Positions 54,294-63,592 of a DNA stretch of 64,000 nucleotides are shown piece after piece. Under the pieces are notes generated by a model that made no database searches, was not told the DNA's origin, and saw only the letters and a list, made by a program, of their open reading frames with translations. Numbering within the stretch: position 1 is the stretch's first letter; each line of letters begins with the position of its first letter. The stretch is from Oleispirillum sp965228165 (GTDB lineage Bacteria > Pseudomonadota > Alphaproteobacteria > Rhodospirillales > Rhodospirillaceae): NCBI GenBank assembly GCA_965228165.1, contig CBDDHB010000003.1:930001-994000 (forward strand). Direction: 5' to 3'. The position numbers were made by a program, and so were the translations under genes.

Positions 54294-55261
54294 ATGGGAT
54301 ATGTGATCAACCGATTGTTCCAGGGGCTGACGGTGATCGCCGCGATGGCGGTTCTGGTCTTCGTCGGCGTCTACGCCATCGGCAACCCGGTGGACATGCT
54401 GATCAGCCCGGAGGCCGATCAGGCGGAAATCGACGCCACCATCGCCCGCCTGGGGCTGGACAAGCCCCTCGCCGAGCAGTTCCTGAATTTCGTCTCCGGA
54501 ATCCTGCACGGCGACTTCGGCACCTCGTTCATCTATAACGAACCCGCCGTCCGCCTGATTCTCGACCGCTTCCCCGCGACCCTGGAACTGGCGGTCGCCG
54601 CCATCCTGATCGCCGTCGTCGTCGGCATCCCGCTGGGGGTGATCGCCGGGCTGAAGCCGGAAAAGCCGGTCGGGCGCGGCATCATGGCGATCTCCATCCT
54701 GGGATTCTCCCTGCCCACCTTCTGGGTCGGGATGATGCTGATCATGATTTTCGCGGTCGGGCTGGGCTGGTTGCCCTCCACCGGGCGCGGCGCGACGGTC
54801 GATCTTCTCGGCGTGCCGGTCAGCTTCCTCTCCGCCGACGGTCTGGCGCATCTGGCCCTTCCCGCGATCAACCTGGCGCTGTTCAAGACCAGCCTGGTGA
54901 TCCGCCTGGCCCGCGCCGGCACCCGCGAGGTGATCGGCCAGGACTACATCAAGTTCGCCCGCGCCAAGGGCTTGAGCGAAACCCGCGTCATCCTGGTGCA
55001 TCTGTTGAAGAACATGATGATTCCGGTGGTCACCGTGCTGGGGCTGGAGTTCGGCTCGGTGGTCGCCTTCGCCGTGGTCACCGAAACCGTCTTCGCCTGG
55101 CCGGGAATGGGGCGGCTGCTGATCTCCAGCATCGTCCACCTCGACCGCCCGGTGATCGTCGCCTACCTGATGCTCACCGTGCTGCTGTTGTCTTCATCAA
55201 TTTCGTCGTCGATCTGTTGTACGCGCTTCTCGACCCGCGCGTCCGCCGCAAGGGAGCCTGA
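54294..55261 (+). CDS. DppB-like ABC permease, 3' frameshift
   Basis: A ~322-residue inner-membrane permease of the peptide ABC transporter. MGYVINRLFQGLTVIAAMAV is helix 1, YIKFARAKGLSETRVILVHLLKN is the EAA coupling motif, and WPGMGRLLISSI is conserved. The frame is lost at 55181-55190. The other frame gives VFINFVVDLLYALLDPRVR, the standard DppB C-terminus, and stops at 55261, 2 bp before dppC. Without the frameshift correction the ORF would run into unrelated sequence. Start ATG 54294 follows GAGG. Confidence 0.85.
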
Positions 55262-55263
55262 GG

Positions 55264-56178
55264 ATGAGCGCCGCAACCGCCTCGGCCCCGGCGACCGAGA
55301 TTTCCGTCGAAACCCCGCTGCACCGCCTGGCGCGCAAGTTCGCCGCCAACCGCGTCGCCCTGGGCGGCCTGATCGTCTTCTCGGCGATCGCCCTGGCCGC
55401 CATCGCCGCGTCCCTGATCGCGCCGCAGAACCCCTACGACCTCGCCAGCCTCGACATCATGGACGGCTCGCTCGAACCGGGGATGACCGACGCGAACGGC
55501 CGACCCTATCTGCTCGGCACCGACGAGCAGGGGCGCGACATGCTCTCCGCCATCCTCTACGGCCTGCGGATTTCCATCGGCGTCGGCATCGGTTCGACCG
55601 CCCTGGCCCTGACCATCGGCCTGACCCTCGGCCTGTTCGCCGCCTATTCCGGCGGCTGGCGCGACACCCTGGTGATGCGTCTGGTGGATTTGCAGTTGGG
55701 CTTCCCGCCGATCCTGATCGCCCTCATCCTCCTCGCCATCCTGGGGCGCGGCGTCGACAAGGTGATCATCGCCCTGGTCGCGGTGCAATGGGCGTATTAC
55801 GCCCGCACCGTGCGCGCCTCCGCCCTGGTGGAACGCCGCAAGGAATACATCGAGGCGGCGCGCTGCCTGGGCCTGCCCCATGCCCGCATCGTCTTCGGCC
55901 ACCTGATGCCCAACTGCCTGCCGCCCCTGATCGTCGTCGCCACCATGCAGGTGGCGCACGCCATCGCCCTGGAAGCGACGCTCTCCTTCCTCGGCGTCGG
56001 CGTGCCGGTGACCGAACCCTCCCTCGGCATGCTGATCGCCAACGGCTTCGACTTCATGATGAGCGGCAAGTACTGGGTCAGTTTCTTCCCCGGCGTCACC
56101 CTTCTGGTCACCGTGGTGTCGATCAATCTGGTCGGCGACCACCTGCGCGACATCCTGAATCCGAGGTTGCAGAAATGA
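55264..56178 (+). CDS. DppC-like ABC permease
   Basis: A 304-residue permease, partner of the DppB-like protein. LLGTDEQGRDMLSAILYGLRISI is the family signature after helix 1, and RKEYIEAARCLGLPHARIVFGHLMPN is the EAA motif that docks on the ATPases. Six helices are expected. It overlaps the dppD-like gene by 4 bp. Confidence 0.93.
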   Translation: MSAATASAPATEISVETPLHRLARKFAANRVALGGLIVFSAIALAAIAASLIAPQNPYDLASLDIMDGSLEPGMTDANGRPYLLGTDEQGRDMLSAILYGLRISIGVGIGSTALALTIGLTLGLFAAYSGGWRDTLVMRLVDLQLGFPPILIALILLAILGRGVDKVIIALVAVQWAYYARTVRASALVERRKEYIEAARCLGLPHARIVFGHLMPNCLPPLIVVATMQVAHAIALEATLSFLGVGVPVTEPSLGMLIANGFDFMMSGKYWVSFFPGVTLLVTVVSINLVGDHLRDILNPRLQK

Positions 56179-57172
56179 CCCGCGTCAGCGAAATCCGGGC
56201 CGAGCCGACCCTCGCGGTCAGGGGCCTGAAGACCCACTTCTTCACCGAGGCCGGGGTGGTCAAGTCGGTGGACGGCGTCGATCTCTCCGTCGATCGCGGC
56301 GAGATCCTGGGCCTGGTCGGCGAATCCAGCTCCGGCAAGTCGGTCACCGGCTTCTCCCTGCTTGGCCTGATCGACCCGCCGGGCCGGATCGTCGAGGGCT
56401 CGATCCGCCTGAACGGCGAGGAACTGACCGCCGCCAGCCCGAAACGCCTGCGCCAGTTGCGCGGCGACCGCATCGCGATGATCTTCCAGGACCCGATGAT
56501 GACCTTGAACCCGGTCCTGAAGATCGAGACCCAAATGGTTGAAACCCTTCAGGCCCATGTGAAAATCGGCCACGCCGAGGCCCGCGCCAGGGCGCGCGAC
56601 GCCCTGGGCCGGGTGGGCATCCCTAGCCAGGAGGAACGCCTGGACGCCTATCCGCACCAGTTCTCGGGCGGGATGCGGCAGCGCGTCGCCATCGCCATCG
56701 CGCTGCTCCACGGCCCCGACCTGATCGTCGCCGACGAACCGACCACCGCCCTCGACGTCACCATCCAGGCGCAGATTCTCTCCGAGGTGCAGACGCTCTG
56801 CCGCGAAACCGGAACCGCGCTGATCTGGATCACCCACGACCTCGCGATCATCTCCGGCCTCGCCGACCGGGTGGCGGTGATGTACGCGGGCCGCATCGTC
56901 GAGACCGGGGACATCGCCGACGTGGTCTCCGCGCCGCGCCACCCCTACACCCACGGCCTGATCGGCTCGGTGCCCAGCCGCAACCAGCGCGGCCAGCGCC
57001 TGACCCAGATTCCCGGAATGACGCCGTCGTTCCTCTCCTTGCCGCCGGGATGCGCCTTCGCCCCCCCCGCTGCGCGCGGGCGAACGAGGCGTGCCAGGCC
57101 CTGCCCGACCTGACCGGCGACGGCCACCGGGTCCGCTGCTTCCATCCGATGCACGAAGGAGCCCCGGCATGA
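56175..57172 (+). CDS. DppD-like ABC ATPase, 3' frameshift
   Basis: A ~332-residue ATPase. Walker A is GESSSGKSVTG, signature FSGGMRQRVAIAIAL, Walker B LIVADEPTTALD and H-loop ITHDLA. SSSGK is a small variant of the usual SGSGK. The C-terminal oligopeptide-transporter domain reads PPGCAFAP and then shifts at the C8 run 57061-57068. The correct frame gives RCARANEACQALPD and ends FHPMHEGAPA at 57172, overlapping the next ATG. The Cys residues there match the [4Fe-4S]-binding C-terminus described in DppD. Confidence 0.88.
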
Positions 57173-58212
57173 GCGCGCCCCGGAAAACCGCCGCGACCGG
57201 AGCCAGGATTCCGCCGGTCATCTCCACCCACGGCATCGGCATGACCTTCCTCAAGAAGCCACCGAGCAAGCTGGACGGCTGGCTGAAGACCCTGGGCGTC
57301 CCCCGCCCGGAGCCGGAAGGGGTGCGGGCGCTGGACGACGTCAGCATCGAGGTGATGAAGGGCGAGGTGCTGGGCCTGGTCGGCGAATCCGGCTGCGGCA
57401 AGTCCGCCCTGGGCCGGATCATCGCCGGGATCATGCCCCCCACCGCCGGAACCCTGCGATTCCAGGGCAAGGAACTGGCGGAGATGTCGCCCCTGGAACG
57501 CTACCGCGCCAAGGTGGCGGTGCAGATGATCTTCCAGGACCCCTTCGCCTCGCTCAATCCGCGCAAGCGAGTGCAGGAGATCATCGGCGAGGCGCCCCTG
57601 GTCCACGGCCTGGTCGAGAAGGCGGAGCTTTCCGATTACATCGACGAGGTGATGCTGAAATGCGGCATCGACCCCGCCTACAAGCTGCGTTTCCCGCACC
57701 AGTTCTCGGGCGGGCAGCGGCAGCGCATCGGCATCGCGCGGGCGCTGGCGGTGAAGCCGCAGTTCCTCGTCTGCGACGAATCCGTGGCCGCCCTCGACGT
57801 TTCGATTCAGGCACAGATCATCAATCTATTCATGGACTTGCGTCGCGATCTTGACCTTACGTATCTGTTCATCAGCCACGACCTGGGGGTGGTCGAGCAC
57901 ATCGCCGACCGGGTGGTGATCATGTACCTCGGCCGCGTCGTCGAAACCGCGCCGACCGAGGAACTGTTCGCCAACCCGCGCCACCCCTACACCCAGGCGC
58001 TCCTGGCCAACATGCCCCGGATTTCCACCGGCAAGCAGGCCTTCGGCTCGGTCAAGGGGGAAATCCCCTCGCCCCTGAATCCGCCGCCGGGCTGCCACTT
58101 CCACCCGCGCTGCCCGCACGCCGCCGACCGCTGCCGGGTCGAACCCCCGGCGGCGCGCACCCTGGGGCCGGGTTCGTTCGCCGCCTGCCACCTGATCGAG
58201 GAGACGGCCTGA
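57169..58212 (+). CDS. DppF-like ABC ATPase
   Basis: A 347-residue ATPase, second of the pair. Walker A is GESGCGKSALG, signature FSGGQRQRIGIARAL, Walker B LVCDESVAALD with Ser instead of Pro, and H-loop ISHDLG. The C-terminal domain ends PPGCHFHPRCPHAADRC. An N-terminal stretch of about 60 residues precedes the ATPase fold (GIGMTFLKKPPSKLDGWL). It overlaps dppD by 4 bp and is 1 bp from the amidohydrolase gene start. Confidence 0.93.
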   Translation: MSAPRKTAATGARIPPVISTHGIGMTFLKKPPSKLDGWLKTLGVPRPEPEGVRALDDVSIEVMKGEVLGLVGESGCGKSALGRIIAGIMPPTAGTLRFQGKELAEMSPLERYRAKVAVQMIFQDPFASLNPRKRVQEIIGEAPLVHGLVEKAELSDYIDEVMLKCGIDPAYKLRFPHQFSGGQRQRIGIARALAVKPQFLVCDESVAALDVSIQAQIINLFMDLRRDLDLTYLFISHDLGVVEHIADRVVIMYLGRVVETAPTEELFANPRHPYTQALLANMPRISTGKQAFGSVKGEIPSPLNPPPGCHFHPRCPHAADRCRVEPPAARTLGPGSFAACHLIEETA

Positions 58213-59106
58213 ATGAACCGCCCGGAGCTTCCTCGCGTTCTGTCGATTCTCGACGGCGAAGACCCCGACCGCGTCGCCCTGGTCTTCGACAGCCCGCACA
58301 GCGGCAAGGACTATCCGGCGGACTTCCGCCCCGCCCTGCCGATGGCGGAACTGCGCCGCGCCGAGGACATGTACATCGACGAGCTTTACGCCGCCGCGCC
58401 GCAAGCGGGGGCGTGCCTGCTGGCCGCCCACTTCCCGCGGATCTATCTGGACGCCAACCGCCCCGCCACCGACATCGATCCGGAGCTGCTGGCCGAGCCC
58501 TGGCCCCACGATCTTGCCCCCAGCATCAAAAGCCGCTTCGGCCAGGGGCTGATCTGGCGCCTGTCGCCGGAAGCCAGACCGATCTACGACCGCTTCCTGT
58601 CGGTGGCCGAATGCCGGGCCCGCATCGACCGCTGTCATGTCCCCTATCACGCCGCGCTGCACCGCATCCTCGACCAGCGCCACCGGCGCTTCGGCCGGGT
58701 GTTCCACGTCAACTGCCACTCCATGCCCGCGACCAGCGGCGACACCGCGCCGGAGGGGGCGGGCATCGCCCGCGCCGACGTGGTTCTGGGCGACCGCGAC
58801 GGCACCACCGCCGGGGCGGACTTCGTCGCGGCGGTCGAGGATTTCTTCACCGGCGAGGGCCTGTCGGTGAAACGCAACGACCCCTACAAGGGGGTGGAAC
58901 TGGTGCGTCTTCACGGCGACCCGGAGCAGAACCGCCACAGCCTGCAAATCGAACTCAACCGCCGCCTTTACATGGACGAAACCGGCTTCGAGAAGACCGT
59001 CGGCTTCGCCGCCCTCAAGGACGTGGTGGACCGGCTGATCGCCACCCTGGCCGATTTCGCCCGCTCCCGCGTTCAAAGCGTTTCGTCACAACAGCGAGTT
59101 TTTTGA
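58213..59106 (+). CDS. N-formylglutamate amidohydrolase
   Basis: A 297-residue hydrolase of the N-formylglutamate deformylase family (HutG type). FDSPHSGKDYP near residue 25, YLDANRPATDID, and HVNCHSMP with metal-binding His are family motifs. It releases formate and glutamate (or a similar N-formyl/N-acyl product). It is directly attached to the peptide transporter operon rather than to histidine-use genes, which suggests it processes the imported substrate. Confidence 0.88.
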   Translation: MNRPELPRVLSILDGEDPDRVALVFDSPHSGKDYPADFRPALPMAELRRAEDMYIDELYAAAPQAGACLLAAHFPRIYLDANRPATDIDPELLAEPWPHDLAPSIKSRFGQGLIWRLSPEARPIYDRFLSVAECRARIDRCHVPYHAALHRILDQRHRRFGRVFHVNCHSMPATSGDTAPEGAGIARADVVLGDRDGTTAGADFVAAVEDFFTGEGLSVKRNDPYKGVELVRLHGDPEQNRHSLQIELNRRLYMDETGFEKTVGFAALKDVVDRLIATLADFARSRVQSVSSQQRVF

Positions 59107-59108
59107 TC

Positions 59109-60281
59109 ATGTTGTCGGACTCTCTCGACACCCTGAACATCCTGAAGACCCTGATCGCCTTTCCCACGGTCAGCCGCGACTCCAACCTCGCCCTGATCGA
59201 CTGGGTGGAGGATTACGCCACCCGTTTCGGCGCGACCTGCCGCCGCACCTTCAACGCGGCGGGAACCAAGGCCAACATCCTGATCACCGTGGGACCGCAG
59301 GCGCTGCCGGGGGTGATCCTGTCCGGCCATACCGACGTGGTGCCGGTGGACGGACAGAACTGGGCGACCGACCCCTTCGTCGCCACCGAAAAAGCGGGCC
59401 GCCTGTACGGGCGCGGCACCGCCGACATGAAGAGTTTTCTGGCGGTATGCCTCGCCTGGCTGCCCCGCTTCGCCGCCGCGAAGCTGAAAAAGCCGCTGCA
59501 TCTGGCGTTTTCCCACGACGAGGAGGTGGGCTGCATCGGCGTGCGCAGCCTGATCGAGGATTTGGCCAACCTGCCCGCGATTCCGGAAATGTGCATCGTC
59601 GGCGAGCCCACCCTGATGCACCCGATGCTCGCCCATAAGGGCAAGATCAACGTGCGGGTCCGGGTGAAGGGCTTCGAATGCCATTCCTCGCTTGCCCCCG
59701 ACGGCGTCAACGCCATCGAATACGCCGCCGAGCTGATCGCCTTCCTGAAGGACATGGCGCGACGAAAAAGCAAGGAAGGCCCCTTCGACACCATGTTCGA
59801 CATCGCCCACACCACGGTGCATACCGGCCTGATCGAGGGCGGCACCGCCCTCAACATCGTGCCGCAGGACTGCATCTTCGACTTTGAAATCCGCGCCATT
59901 CCCGGCGACGACCGGATGGCGATGCTGGACGAGATCAAGGCCCACGTCGCCGCCGAACTGGAACCGCAGATGAAGGCGGTCCACCCCTCGTGCGGCTTTT
60001 CGTGGGAAATCCTGTCCTCGGTTCCGGGGTCCGACACCGACCCCAACGACCCGGTCGTCCACATGGTCAGCCAGCTGTCCGGCGCCAACAGCTACGGCAA
60101 GGTCGCCTTCGGCACCGAGGCCGGACTGTTCCAGACCCGCTGGGGCATGCCCACGGTGATCTGCGGACCGGGCGACATCGACCACGCGCACAAGCCCGAC
60201 GAATACGTCGAACTGTCGCAGATCGCCGCCTGCGAGGCCTTCGTCGGTCGCCTGCTGGAACGGATGGCCGCATCGGGGTAA
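59109..60281 (+). CDS. ArgE-like M20 deacetylase
   Basis: A 390-residue zinc metallopeptidase-fold deacylase. SGHTDVVPVDGQNW and GRGTADMKSFLAV carry the metal His and Asp, SHDEEVGCIGVR the catalytic Glu pair, and GDIDHAHKPDEYV the last metal His. It matches acetylornithine deacetylase closely, but its position in a transport operon, 2 bp after the N-formylglutamate hydrolase, favours a catabolic N-acyl amino acid or peptide role over arginine synthesis. Start is ATG 59109. Confidence 0.88.
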   Translation: MLSDSLDTLNILKTLIAFPTVSRDSNLALIDWVEDYATRFGATCRRTFNAAGTKANILITVGPQALPGVILSGHTDVVPVDGQNWATDPFVATEKAGRLYGRGTADMKSFLAVCLAWLPRFAAAKLKKPLHLAFSHDEEVGCIGVRSLIEDLANLPAIPEMCIVGEPTLMHPMLAHKGKINVRVRVKGFECHSSLAPDGVNAIEYAAELIAFLKDMARRKSKEGPFDTMFDIAHTTVHTGLIEGGTALNIVPQDCIFDFEIRAIPGDDRMAMLDEIKAHVAAELEPQMKAVHPSCGFSWEILSSVPGSDTDPNDPVVHMVSQLSGANSYGKVAFGTEAGLFQTRWGMPTVICGPGDIDHAHKPDEYVELSQIAACEAFVGRLLERMAASG

Positions 60282-60315
60282 TCTGTCCGCCGGAAACCGC
60301 CGACGGAACCCCGAC

Positions 60316-60857
60316 ATGACCGCATCCGACCTCCCCTGCCTCGCCGCCGCCTGGACCCGCCACGAGACGGAAATCCGCCGCTGGCTGGCGGCGCGCGGCC
60401 CCGATCCGGCGGACGCCGACGATTTGTTGCAAGAAACCTTCCTGCGCGCCCTGCGGCAGGAGAAACGTTTCTGCGCCATCGCCAACCCGCGCGCCTGGCT
60501 GTTCGAGGTGGCGCGCCACCTGTTGATCGACCGCCACCGCAAGACCGGCGACACCATCGACCTGCCCGACGATCTGCCCGCCCCGCCGCCCGAGGACCCC
60601 CGGCGGTGGACGGTCTCGCCGCCTGCCTGCCGCGCGTGCTGGGCGAACTCTCCGCCAGCGACCGCGAGGCGATCCGCCTCTGCGACCTGGACGGAATGAC
60701 CCAAGCCGACTTCGCCGCCGCGAAAGGAATCACCCTGGCCGCCGCCAAATCCCGGGTGCAGCGCGCCCGCGCCCGGCTGAAACAACACCTCTCCACCGCC
60801 TGCCGCGTCCGCCTGGATGACGACGGCAGGGTCTGCGGCTTCACCCCGCGCCCCTGA
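60316..60857 (+). CDS. ECF RNA polymerase sigma factor, one frameshift
   Basis: About 180 residues across one frameshift. Region 2 reads DADDLLQETFLRAL and NPRAWLFEVARHLLIDRHRK. Region 4 reads LGELSASDREAIRLCDLDGMTQADFAAAKGI and AAAKSRVQRARARL, the -35-binding HTH. A C5 run near 60596-60602 needs one more C to read EDPPAVDGLAACLPRVL. The tail is short and carries a single Cys. No anti-sigma gene is adjacent. Its end nearly meets the GGDEF-EAL gene tail. Confidence 0.82.
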
Positions 60858-63555
60858 AAGAACATCCCCGCGTGGCCCGTTCACGAACGGGACAAGAACG
60901 ACTGGAACGCATCGGCGGGAAGGGGAGGAGAATAGAATAGAGATATCCCTGATAGGCATGGCAACCGATGGAGGCCAGATAGTCCCGCTGCTCGTGGGTT
61001 TCCACGCCTTCGGCGATCACCGACAGCCCCATCCCCTGACTCAGCATGACGATGGTCTTGGCGATGGCTCTTTTGTTCGCGTCGTCCTGAATCCCGGCGA
61101 CGAACGACTGATCTATCTTCAACTGGTCGAACGGCAGATGCCGCAGATATGACAGCGAGGAATATCCGGTGCCGAAGTCGTCGATCGAGAACCTGATTCC
61201 TCGGGACTTCAGTATGCTCATCTTCTCGATCGCGGCTTCGATGCCGTCGAGAAGCGCGCTTTCCGTCAACTCCAGCTTCAATCTACCGGGATCGGCGCCG
61301 CTTTTTTCGATCGCGCCGAGAACGTGGTCGACGAAATTCGGCTGCCGGAACTGATGGGCGCTAACGTTCACCGAGACAAAGAAGTTTCGGGTCGCCGCCT
61401 CCTTCCCCCAGGAGACGATCTGCTCGCAGGCCGTTTTCAAGACCCAATCCCCCAGAGGGAGGATCAAACCGTTTCCCTCGGCCAATGGGATGAACTGACT
61501 CGGCGGCACCATCCCACGGGAAGGATGCCTCCAGCGGATCAACGCTTCCGCGCCGGTCACGCGCACCTCCTCGACCTGCGGCTGATAGTAGAGCAGGAAT
61601 TGATCTTTTCTCAGCGCATCCCGAATGTCCTCTTCCAAGGAGGCGCGCACGTCTATGGCCGTCTGCATGGACGGCTCGAAAAACCGCAACAGATTGTTCC
61701 CCATGGACTTTGCGTCGTACATGGCGATATCGGCGCGCTTCAGCATCTCATCGGGGGCGACGGACTGATCCGGAGCGAAGGTCGCCACGCCGATGCTGGC
61801 GGTACAGTGGAAATCCCTCGACGGAAGAACGTAGGGTCGCGAGATCGAGGCGATGATCTTCTCGCCGATCCGAGATATCTGAGCCGCCGCCGACGCTTCG
61901 TCTTCGCCTAAGCCCTCCAGCATCACCACGAATTCATCGCCGCCCAGCCGGGAAACCGTATCGCTTTCGCGCACGCTCGCGGTCAAGCGTCGAGCCACCT
62001 CCTGCAGCAACAGGTCTCCCTGGGCATGCCCCAGGCTATCGTTCAGGGTCTTGAAGTTGTCCAGATCGATGAACAGGATTCCGCCACGACATCTCGTACG
62101 ATTACAGGCGGCCAACGCCTGATGTATTCGATCCAACAGAAGACGCCGATTGGGCAATTGCGTCAGGGGGTCGAAATACGCCAATTCCTGGATCATTCGT
62201 TCGGTCTGCTTGCGTTCCGAAATATCGACATGGGTGCCCAACAAACGGACGGGTCGTCCGGACGCATCCCTCTCGACGACCCGACCGACCGCCCGAATCC
62301 AACACCATCCGCCGGACGCCGTAAGGTGACGATAGTCGACATCCAGAACGGAATCCGCCCTCAAACAGTTTTCCAAGGCCCTTTGCATCGGCGCACGATC
62401 GTCCGGGTGGATATCGTCGGGAACATCATACAGATTCCGCCGGAAGGAAGCCGGATCGAACCCCAATATCCGGGCATATTCATCGCTGTGGGTGATGTTT
62501 CCGGACGAAAGATCGACCTCGAACCACCCCTGTTGCGACGCCTCCAGAACCAAGCGCAGACGCTTTTCATTGTTTTTCAGATCGCCGAACATCCTGGAAA
62601 AACCCCAGAACGCCGCGAACGAGGCCAGAACGAACAAAACCGCCACGCCGACCAGAACCACGACCAGGGTTCGCCACTCGCCCAGGTAATCGTCCGCCGC
62701 CACGCCGACCAGCAGATAAAGCGGCCAGCCGCTGACCGGACGGAAAAACACCGCCCGCTCCACGCCATCGAAATCCTCCGACGCATGAAACGCCGTCGGA
62801 CCGGACCGTTGCGCGATTAAGGCCGAAAGGGCGGGCGAGGGCGAGCCGGTCACCGGTGTGGCAACCGGTTGCGGCGAATAGCGGGCCAACAGGCCCATGT
62901 CTTCTCCCCACAGGGACGCATTGCCCTTCGGCCCCACGTCCACCGAGGACAACAGCCCCAGCAGCGACTTCAAGGCGACGCTTGCCGCCACCGTCCCCGC
63001 GAAGGAACCATCCGGAGCATGATAGGTCCGGGAGAAGACAACGATCGGAACAAGGAATACCCGACCAAACATGGGTTCCGAAACGACAAGTCCGAGACCG
63101 GGATTTTCCCGCAGATTCTTGAAATGCGATCTGTCGGATATGCTTGGAGAGATGGATGACAATTCAGATGTGCTGTTAACGATATACCCGTCTCTATCAC
63201 TGACAATGATGCCCGCCAATTCCGGTATGTGCCTCGACCTGTTTATGATCGACGTCTTCTCGTCGGACAGATTCCTCTTGCCGCTGCGCAGATCCTTCTC
63301 GACATCGTCGACAACGGCCAGAAGCACCAAATCAATCTTGTCGACCACGCCCGACAAACTTTGATCCAGCACGCGCGACAAATTCTCGCTGACCAGAATC
63401 GCCTTTCCCCGTTGATCCGCGTACCCCTTGAGGATGACCACGGCCAAGATGCCGACAACGATCAGGTCCGCGGCCAGCATGACCGCGAATAGCCCGTTCG
63501 TTCCCCACCCCCGAAGACCTTTCGTCCGACCCTGGAAAAGACTCCAGAACTTCAT
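60841..63555 (-). CDS. PAS-GGDEF-EAL protein with extracytoplasmic sensor, altered C-terminus
   Basis: A 904-residue membrane signalling protein. TM1 spans ~18-40. A periplasmic dCache-like sensor (~45-305) includes SDRSHFKNLRENPGLGLVVSEP and PVSGWPLYLLVGV, and TM2 spans ~310-335. The PAS/PAC domain spans ~345-470, GGDEF ~475-640 (SRLGGDEFVVML intact), and EAL ~650-900 (GAEALIRWRHP intact). It may make or break c-di-GMP. A tandem repeat at 60931-60940 shifts the end. Removing one 5-bp copy gives YLYSPPLPADAFQSFLSRS with stop at 60881, the normal EAL end, and removes the overlap with the sigma gene. Start is ATG 63555. Confidence 0.9.
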   Translation of the reverse strand: MKFWSLFQGRTKGLRGWGTNGLFAVMLAADLIVVGILAVVILKGYADQRGKAILVSENLSRVLDQSLSGVVDKIDLVLLAVVDDVEKDLRSGKRNLSDEKTSIINRSRHIPELAGIIVSDRDGYIVNSTSELSSISPSISDRSHFKNLRENPGLGLVVSEPMFGRVFLVPIVVFSRTYHAPDGSFAGTVAASVALKSLLGLLSSVDVGPKGNASLWGEDMGLLARYSPQPVATPVTGSPSPALSALIAQRSGPTAFHASEDFDGVERAVFFRPVSGWPLYLLVGVAADDYLGEWRTLVVVLVGVAVLFVLASFAAFWGFSRMFGDLKNNEKRLRLVLEASQQGWFEVDLSSGNITHSDEYARILGFDPASFRRNLYDVPDDIHPDDRAPMQRALENCLRADSVLDVDYRHLTASGGWCWIRAVGRVVERDASGRPVRLLGTHVDISERKQTERMIQELAYFDPLTQLPNRRLLLDRIHQALAACNRTRCRGGILFIDLDNFKTLNDSLGHAQGDLLLQEVARRLTASVRESDTVSRLGGDEFVVMLEGLGEDEASAAAQISRIGEKIIASISRPYVLPSRDFHCTASIGVATFAPDQSVAPDEMLKRADIAMYDAKSMGNNLLRFFEPSMQTAIDVRASLEEDIRDALRKDQFLLYYQPQVEEVRVTGAEALIRWRHPSRGMVPPSQFIPLAEGNGLILPLGDWVLKTACEQIVSWGKEAATRNFFVSVNVSAHQFRQPNFVDHVLGAIEKSGADPGRLKLELTESALLDGIEAAIEKMSILKSRGIRFSIDDFGTGYSSLSYLRHLPFDQLKIDQSFVAGIQDDANKRAIAKTIVMLSQGMGLSVIAEGVETHEQRDYLASIGCHAYQGYLYSILLPFPPMRSSRSCPVRERATRGCSFRGAG
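60931..60940 (-). repeat. 5-bp tandem duplication in the EAL coding region
   Basis: AATAG twice on the plus strand (CTATT twice in coding sense). One copy restores the EAL C-terminus, so this looks like a slippage duplication. Confidence 0.75.
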
Positions 63556-63592
63556 GAACCTACCATCTTGGATATTTTCACGCCGCCGGGCA

